Shown: positions 17,656-24,855 of the stretch, piece after piece
How positions within the stretch are numbered: position 1 is the first letter of the stretch
Layout of the letters: each line of letters opens with the position of its first letter
Assembly: GCF_001422405.1 (NCBI RefSeq)
Contig: NZ_LMMV01000001.1
Span: forward strand, 559,275-623,274
Direction: 5' to 3'
DNA length: 64,000 bases
From: Pseudorhodoferax sp. Leaf267
Lineage (GTDB): Bacteria; Pseudomonadota; Gammaproteobacteria; Burkholderiales; Burkholderiaceae_C
Notes under the pieces: generated by a model
Databases searched by the model: none
What the model was told of the DNA's origin: nothing
What the model saw: only the letters and a program-made list of their open reading frames with translations
Made by a program: the position numbers and the translations under genes

Positions 17656-17793
17656 ATGGACATCAACGTTCTGCGCTCGCTGGCCACCGTGGCCTCGCTG
17701 GCGTGCTTCGTCGGCATCTGGGCCTGGGCCTGGTCGCGGCGCAACCGCGCGGACTTCGACGAGGCCGCGCGCCTGCCATTCGAACAAGAGTGA
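17656..17793 (+). CDS. ccoQ: cbb3 oxidase small subunit CcoQ
   Basis: A 45-residue protein with one membrane helix (LRSLATVASLACFVGIWAWA) followed by the basic-acidic tail SRRNRADFDEAARLPF, the typical CcoQ pattern. CcoQ helps assembly and stability of the oxidase. ATG is preceded by a GGAAA-type site. It ends 9 bp before ccoP. Position between ccoO and ccoP confirms the call. Confidence 0.94.
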   Translation: MDINVLRSLATVASLACFVGIWAWAWSRRNRADFDEAARLPFEQE

Positions 17794-17802
17794 GACAAGA
17801 TC

Positions 17803-18705
17803 ATGAGTGACTTCACCAGCAGCTTCTGGTCGATCGCGATCATCGTGGTGACCCTGGGCGGCATCGTGGGCTGCATGCTGCTGCTGTGGGCGGCTGGCCA
17901 GGCCAGGGTCGCGCCCGATGGCGACAACACGACGGGCCATGTCTGGGATGGCGACCTGCGCGAAATGAACAATCCGCTGCCACGCTGGTGGGTGTGGCTG
18001 TTCATCATCACCACGGTGTTCGGCGTGGTCTACCTGGTGCTGTACCCGGGCCTGGGCGACAGGCCCGGCACGCTGAACTGGTCGTCCACGGGCGAGCACC
18101 AGGCCGCCGTGCAGCAGATGCAGGCCGACACGGCGCCGCTGTACGCCAAGTTCGCCGGCATGCCGGCGGCCGACATCGCCGGCGACCCGCAGGCCATGGC
18201 CATCGGCGAGCGGCTGTTCATGAACCACTGCGCGCAGTGCCACGGCTCGGACGCGCGCGGCAGCAAGGGCTTCCCGAACCTGGCCGACGGCGACTGGCTG
18301 TGGGGTGGCGAGCCGCACGTGATCGTGGAGACCATCACCAAGGGCCGCACCGGCCAGATGCCGCCGATGGCCGCGGCGGTGGGCTCGCCGGACGATGTGC
18401 GCAACGTCGCGCACTACGTGCTGAGCCTGTCGAACGGGCCGCACGACTCGGTGCGCGCCGCGTTGGGCAAGTCGAAGTTCGCCGCATGCGCGGCCTGCCA
18501 CGGCAGCAACGGCAAGGGCAACCCGCTGCTGGGCGCGCCCAACCTGACCGACGACGTCTGGCTGCACGGCTGGGGCGAGGACGCCATCGTCGCCATGGTC
18601 AACGGCGGCAAGCACAACCAGATGCCGGCGCAGGAGGGCAAGCTCAGCGAGGCGCAGATCCGCGTGCTGGCCTCCTACGTGTGGCACCTGTCCAACCGGC
18701 CCTGA
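17803..18705 (+). CDS. ccoP: cbb3-type cytochrome c oxidase subunit III, di-haem
   Basis: A 300-residue protein. Residues about 8-30 and 60-82 are membrane helices. The periplasmic part has two cytochrome c domains with CAQCH at 143-147 and CAACH at 229-233, and methionine ligands likely in GQMPPM and HNQMPAQ. The segment DGDLREMNNPLPRWWVWLF between the helices is the N-terminal CcoP signature. It is the electron entry subunit of the oxidase. Confidence 0.97.
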   Translation: MSDFTSSFWSIAIIVVTLGGIVGCMLLLWAAGQARVAPDGDNTTGHVWDGDLREMNNPLPRWWVWLFIITTVFGVVYLVLYPGLGDRPGTLNWSSTGEHQAAVQQMQADTAPLYAKFAGMPAADIAGDPQAMAIGERLFMNHCAQCHGSDARGSKGFPNLADGDWLWGGEPHVIVETITKGRTGQMPPMAAAVGSPDDVRNVAHYVLSLSNGPHDSVRAALGKSKFAACAACHGSNGKGNPLLGAPNLTDDVWLHGWGEDAIVAMVNGGKHNQMPAQEGKLSEAQIRVLASYVWHLSNRP

Positions 18706-18713
18706 GCCTGCGT

Positions 18714-20144
18714 ATGGCGTCCGGTTCGTCCCGCAGGACCATCGCGATCCAGGCCGAGGGCCAGGCCGCAGGGGTGCCGCTGTTCGAGGCGCACCGCACC
18801 ATCCACCCGCGCAGCGTCACGGGCCCGTTGGCCCGCTGGCGCTGGGGCATGGTGTGGCTCACGCAGCTGCTGTTCTACGGCCTGCCGTGGCTGCAGTGGG
18901 GCCAGCGCCAGGCCGTGCTGTTCGACCTGGAGGCGCGGCGCTTCTACCTCTTCGGCCTGGTGCTGTACCCGCAGGACTTCATCTACCTGGCCGGGCTGCT
19001 CGTGGTCTCGGCGCTGTCGCTGTTCCTGTTCACGGCGGTGGCCGGGCGGCTGTGGTGCGGCTTCTCGTGCCCGCAGACCGTCTACACGGAGATCTTCCTG
19101 TGGATCGAGCGCCGCATCGAGGGCGAGCGCGGCGCGCGCATGCAGCTCGATGCGTCGGCCATGTCGCTGGAAAAGCTGGTCAAGAAATGGTTCAAGCACA
19201 TCGTGTGGCTGGGCGTGGGCCTGTGGACCGGCTTTTCCTTCGTCGGCTACTTCACGCCCGTGCGCGCGCTCGGCATGGCCTTCCTCACGACGCAGATGAG
19301 CGGCTGGGAAGTGTTCTGGGTGCTGTTCTACGGCCTGGCCACCTACGGCAATGCCGGTTTCCTGCGCGAGCAGGTCTGCAAGTACATGTGCCCCTATGCG
19401 CGGTTCCAGAGCGCGATGTTCGACCGCGACACCTTGATCGTGGGTTACGACGCGGCACGCGGCGAGCCACGTGGCAGCCGGCCGCGCGGCACGGCGCCGG
19501 CTGCGCGCGGCCTGGGCTCGTGCATCGATTGCACGCTGTGCGTGCAGGTCTGTCCGACCGGCATCGACATCCGCGACGGCCTGCAGTACGCGTGCATCGG
19601 CTGCGGTGCCTGCGCCGACGTGTGCGACGGCGTGATGGACAAGATGGGCGATGCGCGCGGCCTGATCGGGTTCACCACGCAGCAGGGCCAACACAAGGGC
19701 TGGAGCCGCGCGCAGATCTGGCGCCGCGTGGCGCGCCCGCGCGTGCTGGCCTACACGGCCGTGCTGCTGCTGGTCTCGGGCGGCCTGGCCGCCAGCCTGC
19801 TGCTGCGCACGCCGTTCAAGGTCGACGTGGTGCGCGACCGCGGTGCCATGGCGCGCATCGTGGCCGGCGGCGCCATCGAGAACGTGTACCGGCTGCAGGT
19901 CATGAACGCGACGGAGTCGCACCAGCGCTTTCGCATCGGCGTGCGCGGCCTGCCGGGCCTGGCCGTGGTGTCCGAGCCCGAGGTGCAGGTCGACGCCACG
20001 GCCTCGCGCTGGGTCGCCGTGCGCCTGCAGTTGCCGCACCAGGCGGCGGCCAGCGGCTCCCACCCCATCCAGTTCGAGATCGAGATGCTGGACGGCGGCA
20101 CGCATCTGGCAGAGAAGTCCGTGTTCCTCGTTCCGCGCCCTTGA
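18714..20144 (+). CDS. ccoG: cbb3 oxidase accessory protein CcoG (FixG, RdxA/RdxB)
   Basis: A 476-residue membrane ferredoxin-type protein. Several helices occur in the first 340 residues, with the NapH-like segments RLWCGFSCPQTVYTE and EQVCKYMCPYARFQSAM. Two 4Fe-4S motifs start at C270 (CIDCTLCVQVCP) and about C294 (CIGCGACADVC). A C-terminal periplasmic Ig-like domain follows a last helix. CcoG is reported to reduce Cu(II) for oxidase maturation. The frame is open far upstream inside ccoP, but homology begins near the ATG at 18714, 8 bp after the ccoP stop. Confidence 0.94.
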   Translation: MASGSSRRTIAIQAEGQAAGVPLFEAHRTIHPRSVTGPLARWRWGMVWLTQLLFYGLPWLQWGQRQAVLFDLEARRFYLFGLVLYPQDFIYLAGLLVVSALSLFLFTAVAGRLWCGFSCPQTVYTEIFLWIERRIEGERGARMQLDASAMSLEKLVKKWFKHIVWLGVGLWTGFSFVGYFTPVRALGMAFLTTQMSGWEVFWVLFYGLATYGNAGFLREQVCKYMCPYARFQSAMFDRDTLIVGYDAARGEPRGSRPRGTAPAARGLGSCIDCTLCVQVCPTGIDIRDGLQYACIGCGACADVCDGVMDKMGDARGLIGFTTQQGQHKGWSRAQIWRRVARPRVLAYTAVLLLVSGGLAASLLLRTPFKVDVVRDRGAMARIVAGGAIENVYRLQVMNATESHQRFRIGVRGLPGLAVVSEPEVQVDATASRWVAVRLQLPHQAAASGSHPIQFEIEMLDGGTHLAEKSVFLVPRP

Positions 20145-20158
20145 AGAAAGGTGTTCCC

Positions 20159-20425
20159 ATGCCCGTTGCCAACCCCATCCCCACGCAACGCCCATGGTGG
20201 CGCTACGGCATGGTCTGGATGGTCATCGGTGGCCCGCTGGCCGTGGTGGTGGCCAGCATCGCCACGGCCGTGATCGCGTTCCGTGGGGCCGACCCCGTGG
20301 TGCGCGATGCGCCCGCGGCGCGTGTGCAGGCGACGTCGATCGCGCGGCAGCCGGCCATGGTGGCCCGCAACCATGCCGCCACGGGCCAGGCGCCCGCCGT
20401 GCGCCCGGCCGTGGCCGGGCGCTGA
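20159..20425 (+). CDS. ccoH: Short FixH/CcoH-like protein
   Basis: An 88-residue protein with RPWWRYGMVWMVIGGP leading into one membrane helix (about 16-42) and a short, Ala/Arg-rich tail. The WWRYGMVWMVIG motif and its place right after ccoG fit the small FixH-like proteins of this bacterial group. Classical FixH is longer, with a fuller periplasmic domain, so this is a reduced version. Likely role: cbb3 oxidase assembly. It starts 14 bp after ccoG and converges with fnr, 6 bp away. Confidence 0.75.
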   Translation: MPVANPIPTQRPWWRYGMVWMVIGGPLAVVVASIATAVIAFRGADPVVRDAPAARVQATSIARQPAMVARNHAATGQAPAVRPAVAGR

Positions 20426-20431
20426 GCGCCG

Positions 20432-21151
20432 TCAGTGGCAGACCTGGGGGTTGACGATGCGCTGCAGGGCGTCGGCGTCCAGGATGCGCAGATGCCGCTG
20501 CTTGACCTCGATGATCTTCTCGTCGACGAACTTGGAGAAGGTGCGGCTCACGGTCTCCAGCTTCAGGCCCAGGTAGCTGCCGATCTCCTCGCGCGTCATG
20601 CGCAGCACGAGTTCGCTGCGCGAGAAGCCACGCGCATGCAGGCGCTTGACCAGGTTCAGCAGAAAGGCCGCCACGCGCTCCTCGGCGCGCATGCTGCCCA
20701 GCAGCAGCATCACGCCGTGCTCGCGCACGATCTCGCGGCTCATGATCTTGTGCACGTGGTGCTGCAGCGCGTTCACTTCGCGCGACAGCTCTTCGAGCCG
20801 GTCGAAGGGCATCACGCAGACCTCCGCATCCTCGAGCGCCACGGCGTCGCAGGTGTGCCTGTCGTTGACGATGCCGTCCAGCCCGATCACCTCGCCCGCC
20901 ATCTGGAAGCCGGTGACCTGCTCGCGCCCGTCCTCGGTGGCGACCGAGGTCTTGAAGAAGCCGGTGCGGATCGCATAGAGCGAGCTGAACGCCTCGCCGG
21001 CGCGAAACAGCGTGGCGCCGCGCTTGATGGGGCGGCGCGTTGCCACCACCTCGTCGATGCGCTGCAGCTCCTGTGCGTTGAGCTGCATCGGCATGCACAG
21101 CTCACGCAGGTTGCAGTTGGAGCAGGCGACTTTGATGGTGTGCGGGTGCAT
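20432..21151 (-). CDS. fnr: FNR-type oxygen-sensing transcription regulator
   Basis: A 239-residue Crp/FNR regulator. N-terminal cysteines C10, C13 and C19 plus C101 match the four ligands of the oxygen-labile 4Fe-4S cluster. The sensor barrel is followed by a dimerisation helix and a DNA-recognition helix in EIGSYLGLKLETVSRTFSKF, whose E-x-x-S-R residues are those that read TTGAT half-sites. It should activate the boxes at 9789, 15296 and 21204. The 21204 box lies between fnr and hemN, so fnr may control itself. ATG at 21151. Confidence 0.96.
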   Translation of the reverse strand: MHPHTIKVACSNCNLRELCMPMQLNAQELQRIDEVVATRRPIKRGATLFRAGEAFSSLYAIRTGFFKTSVATEDGREQVTGFQMAGEVIGLDGIVNDRHTCDAVALEDAEVCVMPFDRLEELSREVNALQHHVHKIMSREIVREHGVMLLLGSMRAEERVAAFLLNLVKRLHARGFSRSELVLRMTREEIGSYLGLKLETVSRTFSKFVDEKIIEVKQRHLRILDADALQRIVNPQVCH

Positions 21152-21203
21152 CGCGTTCTTTCATGACGTAGCGCAAATTGTCGCAAACAGCCTGTCGCTG
21201 CAC

Positions 21204-21217
21204 TTGATCTGCATCAA
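21204..21217. promoter_or_regulatory. FNR box between fnr and hemN
   Basis: TTGATCTGCATCAA matches the FNR consensus exactly. It lies 53 bp upstream of the fnr ATG and 46 bp upstream of the hemN ATG. Which promoter it serves cannot be decided from sequence alone. Confidence 0.88.
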
Positions 21218-21262
21218 TACCTGGCCGGATCGCGCGCGGCACAGTCCGCGCAAGGAGTTCTT

Positions 21263-22678
21263 ATGACCACCACGATGGCCGCCAGGCCCGCCAGTGACGG
21301 CTGCATTCCCGAAGACGTGTTGCGCCGCTTCGACCGGCCCGGGCCACGTTACACCTCTTATCCCACGGCCGACCGTTTCGTGGAAGCCTTCGGCCCCGAC
21401 GACTGCGTGCAGGCCCTGCAGCAGCGGCGCCAGGGCGCGGCGGGCCGTGCGCTGCCGCTGTCGCTGTACGTGCACATCCCGTTCTGCGCATCGCTGTGCT
21501 ACTACTGCGCCTGCAACAAGATCATCACACGGCACCACGACAACGCCGTGCGCTACCTGGACGACCTGGCGCGCGAGATGGATTTGTACGTGGCCGCGCT
21601 CGGCCCGGGCCAGACGGTGTCCCAGCTGCACCTGGGCGGGGGCAGCCCGACCTTCCTGAACGACGCGGAGCTGGCCCGGCTCATGGCGTTGCTGCATGCG
21701 CGCTTCCACCTGGCACCGGGCGGCGAATACGCGGTCGAGGTCGACCCGCGCACCGTGGACCGCGCGCGGCTGCAGGCGCTGGCGGCCCTGGGCTTCAACC
21801 GGCTGTCGTTCGGCGTGCAGGACTTCGATGCGGCCGTGCAGAAGGCCGTGCACCGCGTGCAGCCCTTCGCGCAGGTGGCCGACCTTGTGGCGCAGGCGCG
21901 CGCCCTGGGCTTCGAGTCGCTGAACGTGGACCTCATCTACGGCCTGCCGCTGCAGACGCCGGCTTCCTTCGCGCGCACGCTGGCCCAGGTGGTGCAGCTG
22001 CGGCCCGAGCGCATCGCGCTGTACGGCTACGCGCACCTGCCCGAGCGCTTCAAGCCGCAGCGCCGCATCGACAGCGCTGCGCTGCCGGGCGGCCCCGCGC
22101 GCCTGGCCATGCTGGCAGCCGCGCTGGCCACCTTCCAGGCCGCGGGCTACGTCTACGTCGGCATGGACCATTTCGCGCTGCCCACCGACAGCCTGGCCGT
22201 GGCCAGGCGCCAGGGCCGGCTGCACCGCAACTTCCAGGGCTACAGCACGCAGCCCGACTGCGACCTGGTGGCGCTCGGCGTCTCGGCCATCGGCAAGGTC
22301 GGCGCCACCTACAGCCAGAACGCCAAGACCCTGGAGCAGTACCGCGACCTGCTGGGCCAGGGCCGGTTGCCCGTGGTGCGTGGGCTGGCGCTCACGCGCG
22401 ACGACCTGGTGCGGCGCAGCGTGATCATGGCGCTGATGTGCCAGGGCACGCTGCACTTCGAGTCCGTCGAGCTGGCCTGGCTGATCGACTTTCGCCAGTA
22501 CTTCGCTGCCGAGCTGGAGGCGCTGCGCGCCTTCGAGGCCGACGGCCTGCTCGTGCTGGAGCCCGCAGCGCTGCGCGTGACGGCGCACGGCTGGATGCTG
22601 GTGCGCGCCATCGCCATGGTGTTCGACCGCTATGCGCAGGCGGACCGCACGCGCGCCCAGTTCGCGAGGCTGCTGTAG
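21263..22678 (+). CDS. hemN: Oxygen-independent coproporphyrinogen III dehydrogenase
   Basis: A 471-residue radical SAM enzyme. The cluster motif C75-x3-C79-x2-C82 sits in HIPFCASLCYYCACN. The N-terminal GPRYTSYPTA segment, the LHLGGGSPTFL loop and the C-terminal HemN domain are all present. It forms protoporphyrinogen IX from coproporphyrinogen III without oxygen, sustaining haem synthesis when the oxygen-dependent enzyme stalls. AAGGAG precedes the ATG at good spacing, and an FNR box lies upstream. Confidence 0.96.
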   Translation: MTTTMAARPASDGCIPEDVLRRFDRPGPRYTSYPTADRFVEAFGPDDCVQALQQRRQGAAGRALPLSLYVHIPFCASLCYYCACNKIITRHHDNAVRYLDDLAREMDLYVAALGPGQTVSQLHLGGGSPTFLNDAELARLMALLHARFHLAPGGEYAVEVDPRTVDRARLQALAALGFNRLSFGVQDFDAAVQKAVHRVQPFAQVADLVAQARALGFESLNVDLIYGLPLQTPASFARTLAQVVQLRPERIALYGYAHLPERFKPQRRIDSAALPGGPARLAMLAAALATFQAAGYVYVGMDHFALPTDSLAVARRQGRLHRNFQGYSTQPDCDLVALGVSAIGKVGATYSQNAKTLEQYRDLLGQGRLPVVRGLALTRDDLVRRSVIMALMCQGTLHFESVELAWLIDFRQYFAAELEALRAFEADGLLVLEPAALRVTAHGWMLVRAIAMVFDRYAQADRTRAQFARLL

Positions 22679-22699
22679 CAGGCGGCGGCGGGCACCGGC

Positions 22700-23410
22700 A
22701 TGGCGGTGGAACTGGGCATGACGGCCCTGCTGATGGGCCTGGCCGGCGGCCCGCATTGCGCGCTGATGTGCGGGGCGGCCTGTGCCGGCGTCGGGGCCGC
22801 GGGTGCGCCGCGCCGCCGGCAGGCCATGGGCCTGTTCCATGCCGGGCGGGCCTGCGGCTATGCCGCCATGGGTTCGCTGGCGGCATGGTCGCTGCAGGGC
22901 CTGGGCTGGCTGGGCGGCGCCAGCGCCGCGCTGCGGCCGGCCTGGACCGGCATGCACCTGCTGGCCATGGCGCTCGGTGCCTGGCTGCTGCTGCAAGGGC
23001 GCCAGCCGGCCTGGCTGGAGCGCGAGGGGCGGCGGCTGTGGCAGCGCGCGCGTGCCGGCCTGGCGCTGCGTGGCGGGCCCTTCTGGCTCGGCCTGGCCTG
23101 GGCGCTGATGCCTTGCGGACTGTTACAGGCCGCGCTGTTGACAGCCGCATTGACGGGCCACCCGGCCAATGGCGCCGCCGCCATGCTCGCGTTCGCGGCC
23201 GGGTCCGCCGTGTCGCTGTGGGCGGCGCCGTGGTTGCTGCTGCGCCTGCCGGCCTGGGCCGGCGCCGGCCCGCGCGGCATGGCCGGCGCCCGCAGCGCCG
23301 CGCTCTCGGCCTGGGGCACGCGCGCGGTGGGCGCAGCGCTGTGCGCCAGCGCCTGCTGGGCGTTGTGGCAGGGCCTGGCGCACGACCGGGCACCTTGGTG
23401 CATCACTTGA
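22700..23410 (+). CDS. TauE/SafE (UreH/DsbD_2-like) membrane protein
   Basis: A 236-residue, very hydrophobic protein with about six membrane helices. Two internally related motifs, GLAGGPHCALMCG near residues 14-26 and ALMPCGLLQAALL near 135-147, match the DsbD_2/UreH-like transporter domain. Such genes often follow cbb3 oxidase genes and are annotated as sulfite exporter TauE/SafE; a copper or thiol-redox role in cytochrome assembly is plausible. It starts 21 bp after hemN and is likely in the same transcript. Confidence 0.82.
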   Translation: MAVELGMTALLMGLAGGPHCALMCGAACAGVGAAGAPRRRQAMGLFHAGRACGYAAMGSLAAWSLQGLGWLGGASAALRPAWTGMHLLAMALGAWLLLQGRQPAWLEREGRRLWQRARAGLALRGGPFWLGLAWALMPCGLLQAALLTAALTGHPANGAAAMLAFAAGSAVSLWAAPWLLLRLPAWAGAGPRGMAGARSAALSAWGTRAVGAALCASACWALWQGLAHDRAPWCIT

Positions 23411-23541
23411 ACGTATAGAACGTTTCATTGGCCTTGATTGCGCAACTTGATGCAAAAGTGTGGCGAATCAGCGTTCTTTGTTACGGAGTGTCAAGCAAAC
23501 AACGCATAATCTTTTGATGCCAATGACACGCCAGACCGGCC

Positions 23542-24855
23542 ATGGATGAGCCCTCGTCGCACATGATCGACGTCGGTCAGCTGCGGCGGGGCCTGTTCGT
23601 GCAGTTGGACCTGGGCTGGATGGACCACCCGTTCCCGCGCGGCAGCTTCAAGATTTCGTCGGACGACCAGATCCGGACCATCCGCAGCCTGGGCCTGTCG
23701 CGCGTACGTTATTTCCCGGCCAAGAGCGATCTGCAGCAGAGCACCAGCGCGCAACCGGACGACGGCACGCCGGCGCCGCCACGGCCCGACCCGGCCGCCG
23801 GCCAGAGCGCGGCCCAGCAGCTGATCTCCGAAGCCGAGGCGCTGCGCGAGCAACGCCAGCGCCTGCTCGAGGTGCAGCAGGCCAACCTGCGCCATTGCGA
23901 ACGCCGCTTCGGCGAAGCCGTGCAGGTCTACGAACGCGTGCTGGCCGACGTGTCGCTCAAGCCCGTGCACATGCGCGAGCGCTGCATGGCGCTGGTGCAG
24001 GGCTGCGTGGCCGACGTGCTGGTGGACGGCGAGGCCGCGATCCGCCTGCTGTCCGAGGCAGCCGGCGAGCGCAGCGCCACGCACACGGTCAACGTGATGG
24101 TGATCTCGCTGCTGCTGGGCAAGGCGCTGGGCCTGTCCGCCACCGAACTGGCCGAGCTGGGCCTGGCCGCGCTGCTGCACGACCTGGGCAAGATCCAGCT
24201 GCCCGAGCGCATGCGTGCCGACGACGCCGGCTTCTCCGAGAGCGAGCGCGCGGTCTACCGCGAGCACATCAACGAAAGCGTGCGCCTGGGCAAGCGCATG
24301 GGGCTGCCGGGCGCGGCGCTGGACGCCATCGCGCAGCACCACGAGATGGTGGACGGCAGCGGCTTCCCCGCTGCATTGGTGGGCGATGCCATGTCGCTCG
24401 GTGGCCGTGTGCTGGCGCTGGTCAACACCTACGACAACCTGTGCAACCCGCCGCGGCTGGCCCAGGCGCTCACGCCGCACGAAGCGCTGTCACTGATGTT
24501 CGCCAGCCAGAAGCAGCGCTTCGATGGTGTGGTGCTGGGCGCCTTCATCCGCATGATGGGTGTCTACCCGCCGGGCTCGGTCGTGCAGCTCGTCAACGAC
24601 CGCTACGCCATCGTGGTGTCGGTCAACTCCACACGGCCGCTCAAGCCGCGCGTGCTCGTGCACGACCCGAGCATGCCCAGCGAGCAGGCCCTGATCCTGG
24701 ACCTGGAGACGGCGCCCGAGCTGGGCATCCGGCGCAGCCTGAAGCCCGCCCAGCTGCCGCGTGCGGCGCTGCACTACCTGGCGCCGCGCCAGCGCGTGCG
24801 CTATTTCTACGAGCGGCCCTTGCAGCCCGCCCAGTTGGCCGAGGCCATGGCGTGA
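23542..24855 (+). CDS. HD-GYP cyclic-di-GMP phosphodiesterase with DUF3391 N-terminus
   Basis: A 437-residue protein. Residues 8-70 (MIDVGQLRRGLFVQLDLGW) are the DUF3391 domain that often precedes HD-GYP. A coiled-coil-like stretch is at 95-125. The HD-GYP domain spans 175-330 with H213-D214 in LLHDLGKI. The family GYP signature reads HHEMVDGSG with G274-F-P276, a Tyr to Phe change. Metal-binding histidines appear kept. It is expected to hydrolyse c-di-GMP, with activity less certain because of GFP. Its stop overlaps the GTG start of the next c-di-GMP gene (GTGA), indicating translational coupling. Confidence 0.88.
   Translation: MDEPSSHMIDVGQLRRGLFVQLDLGWMDHPFPRGSFKISSDDQIRTIRSLGLSRVRYFPAKSDLQQSTSAQPDDGTPAPPRPDPAAGQSAAQQLISEAEALREQRQRLLEVQQANLRHCERRFGEAVQVYERVLADVSLKPVHMRERCMALVQGCVADVLVDGEAAIRLLSEAAGERSATHTVNVMVISLLLGKALGLSATELAELGLAALLHDLGKIQLPERMRADDAGFSESERAVYREHINESVRLGKRMGLPGAALDAIAQHHEMVDGSGFPAALVGDAMSLGGRVLALVNTYDNLCNPPRLAQALTPHEALSLMFASQKQRFDGVVLGAFIRMMGVYPPGSVVQLVNDRYAIVVSVNSTRPLKPRVLVHDPSMPSEQALILDLETAPELGIRRSLKPAQLPRAALHYLAPRQRVRYFYERPLQPAQLAEAMA

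Noticed and set aside
15558-18014. Minus-strand open frame of 818 codons
   Set aside because: Antisense of ccoNOQ, with the dispersed repeat in the middle. The plus-strand genes are unambiguous.
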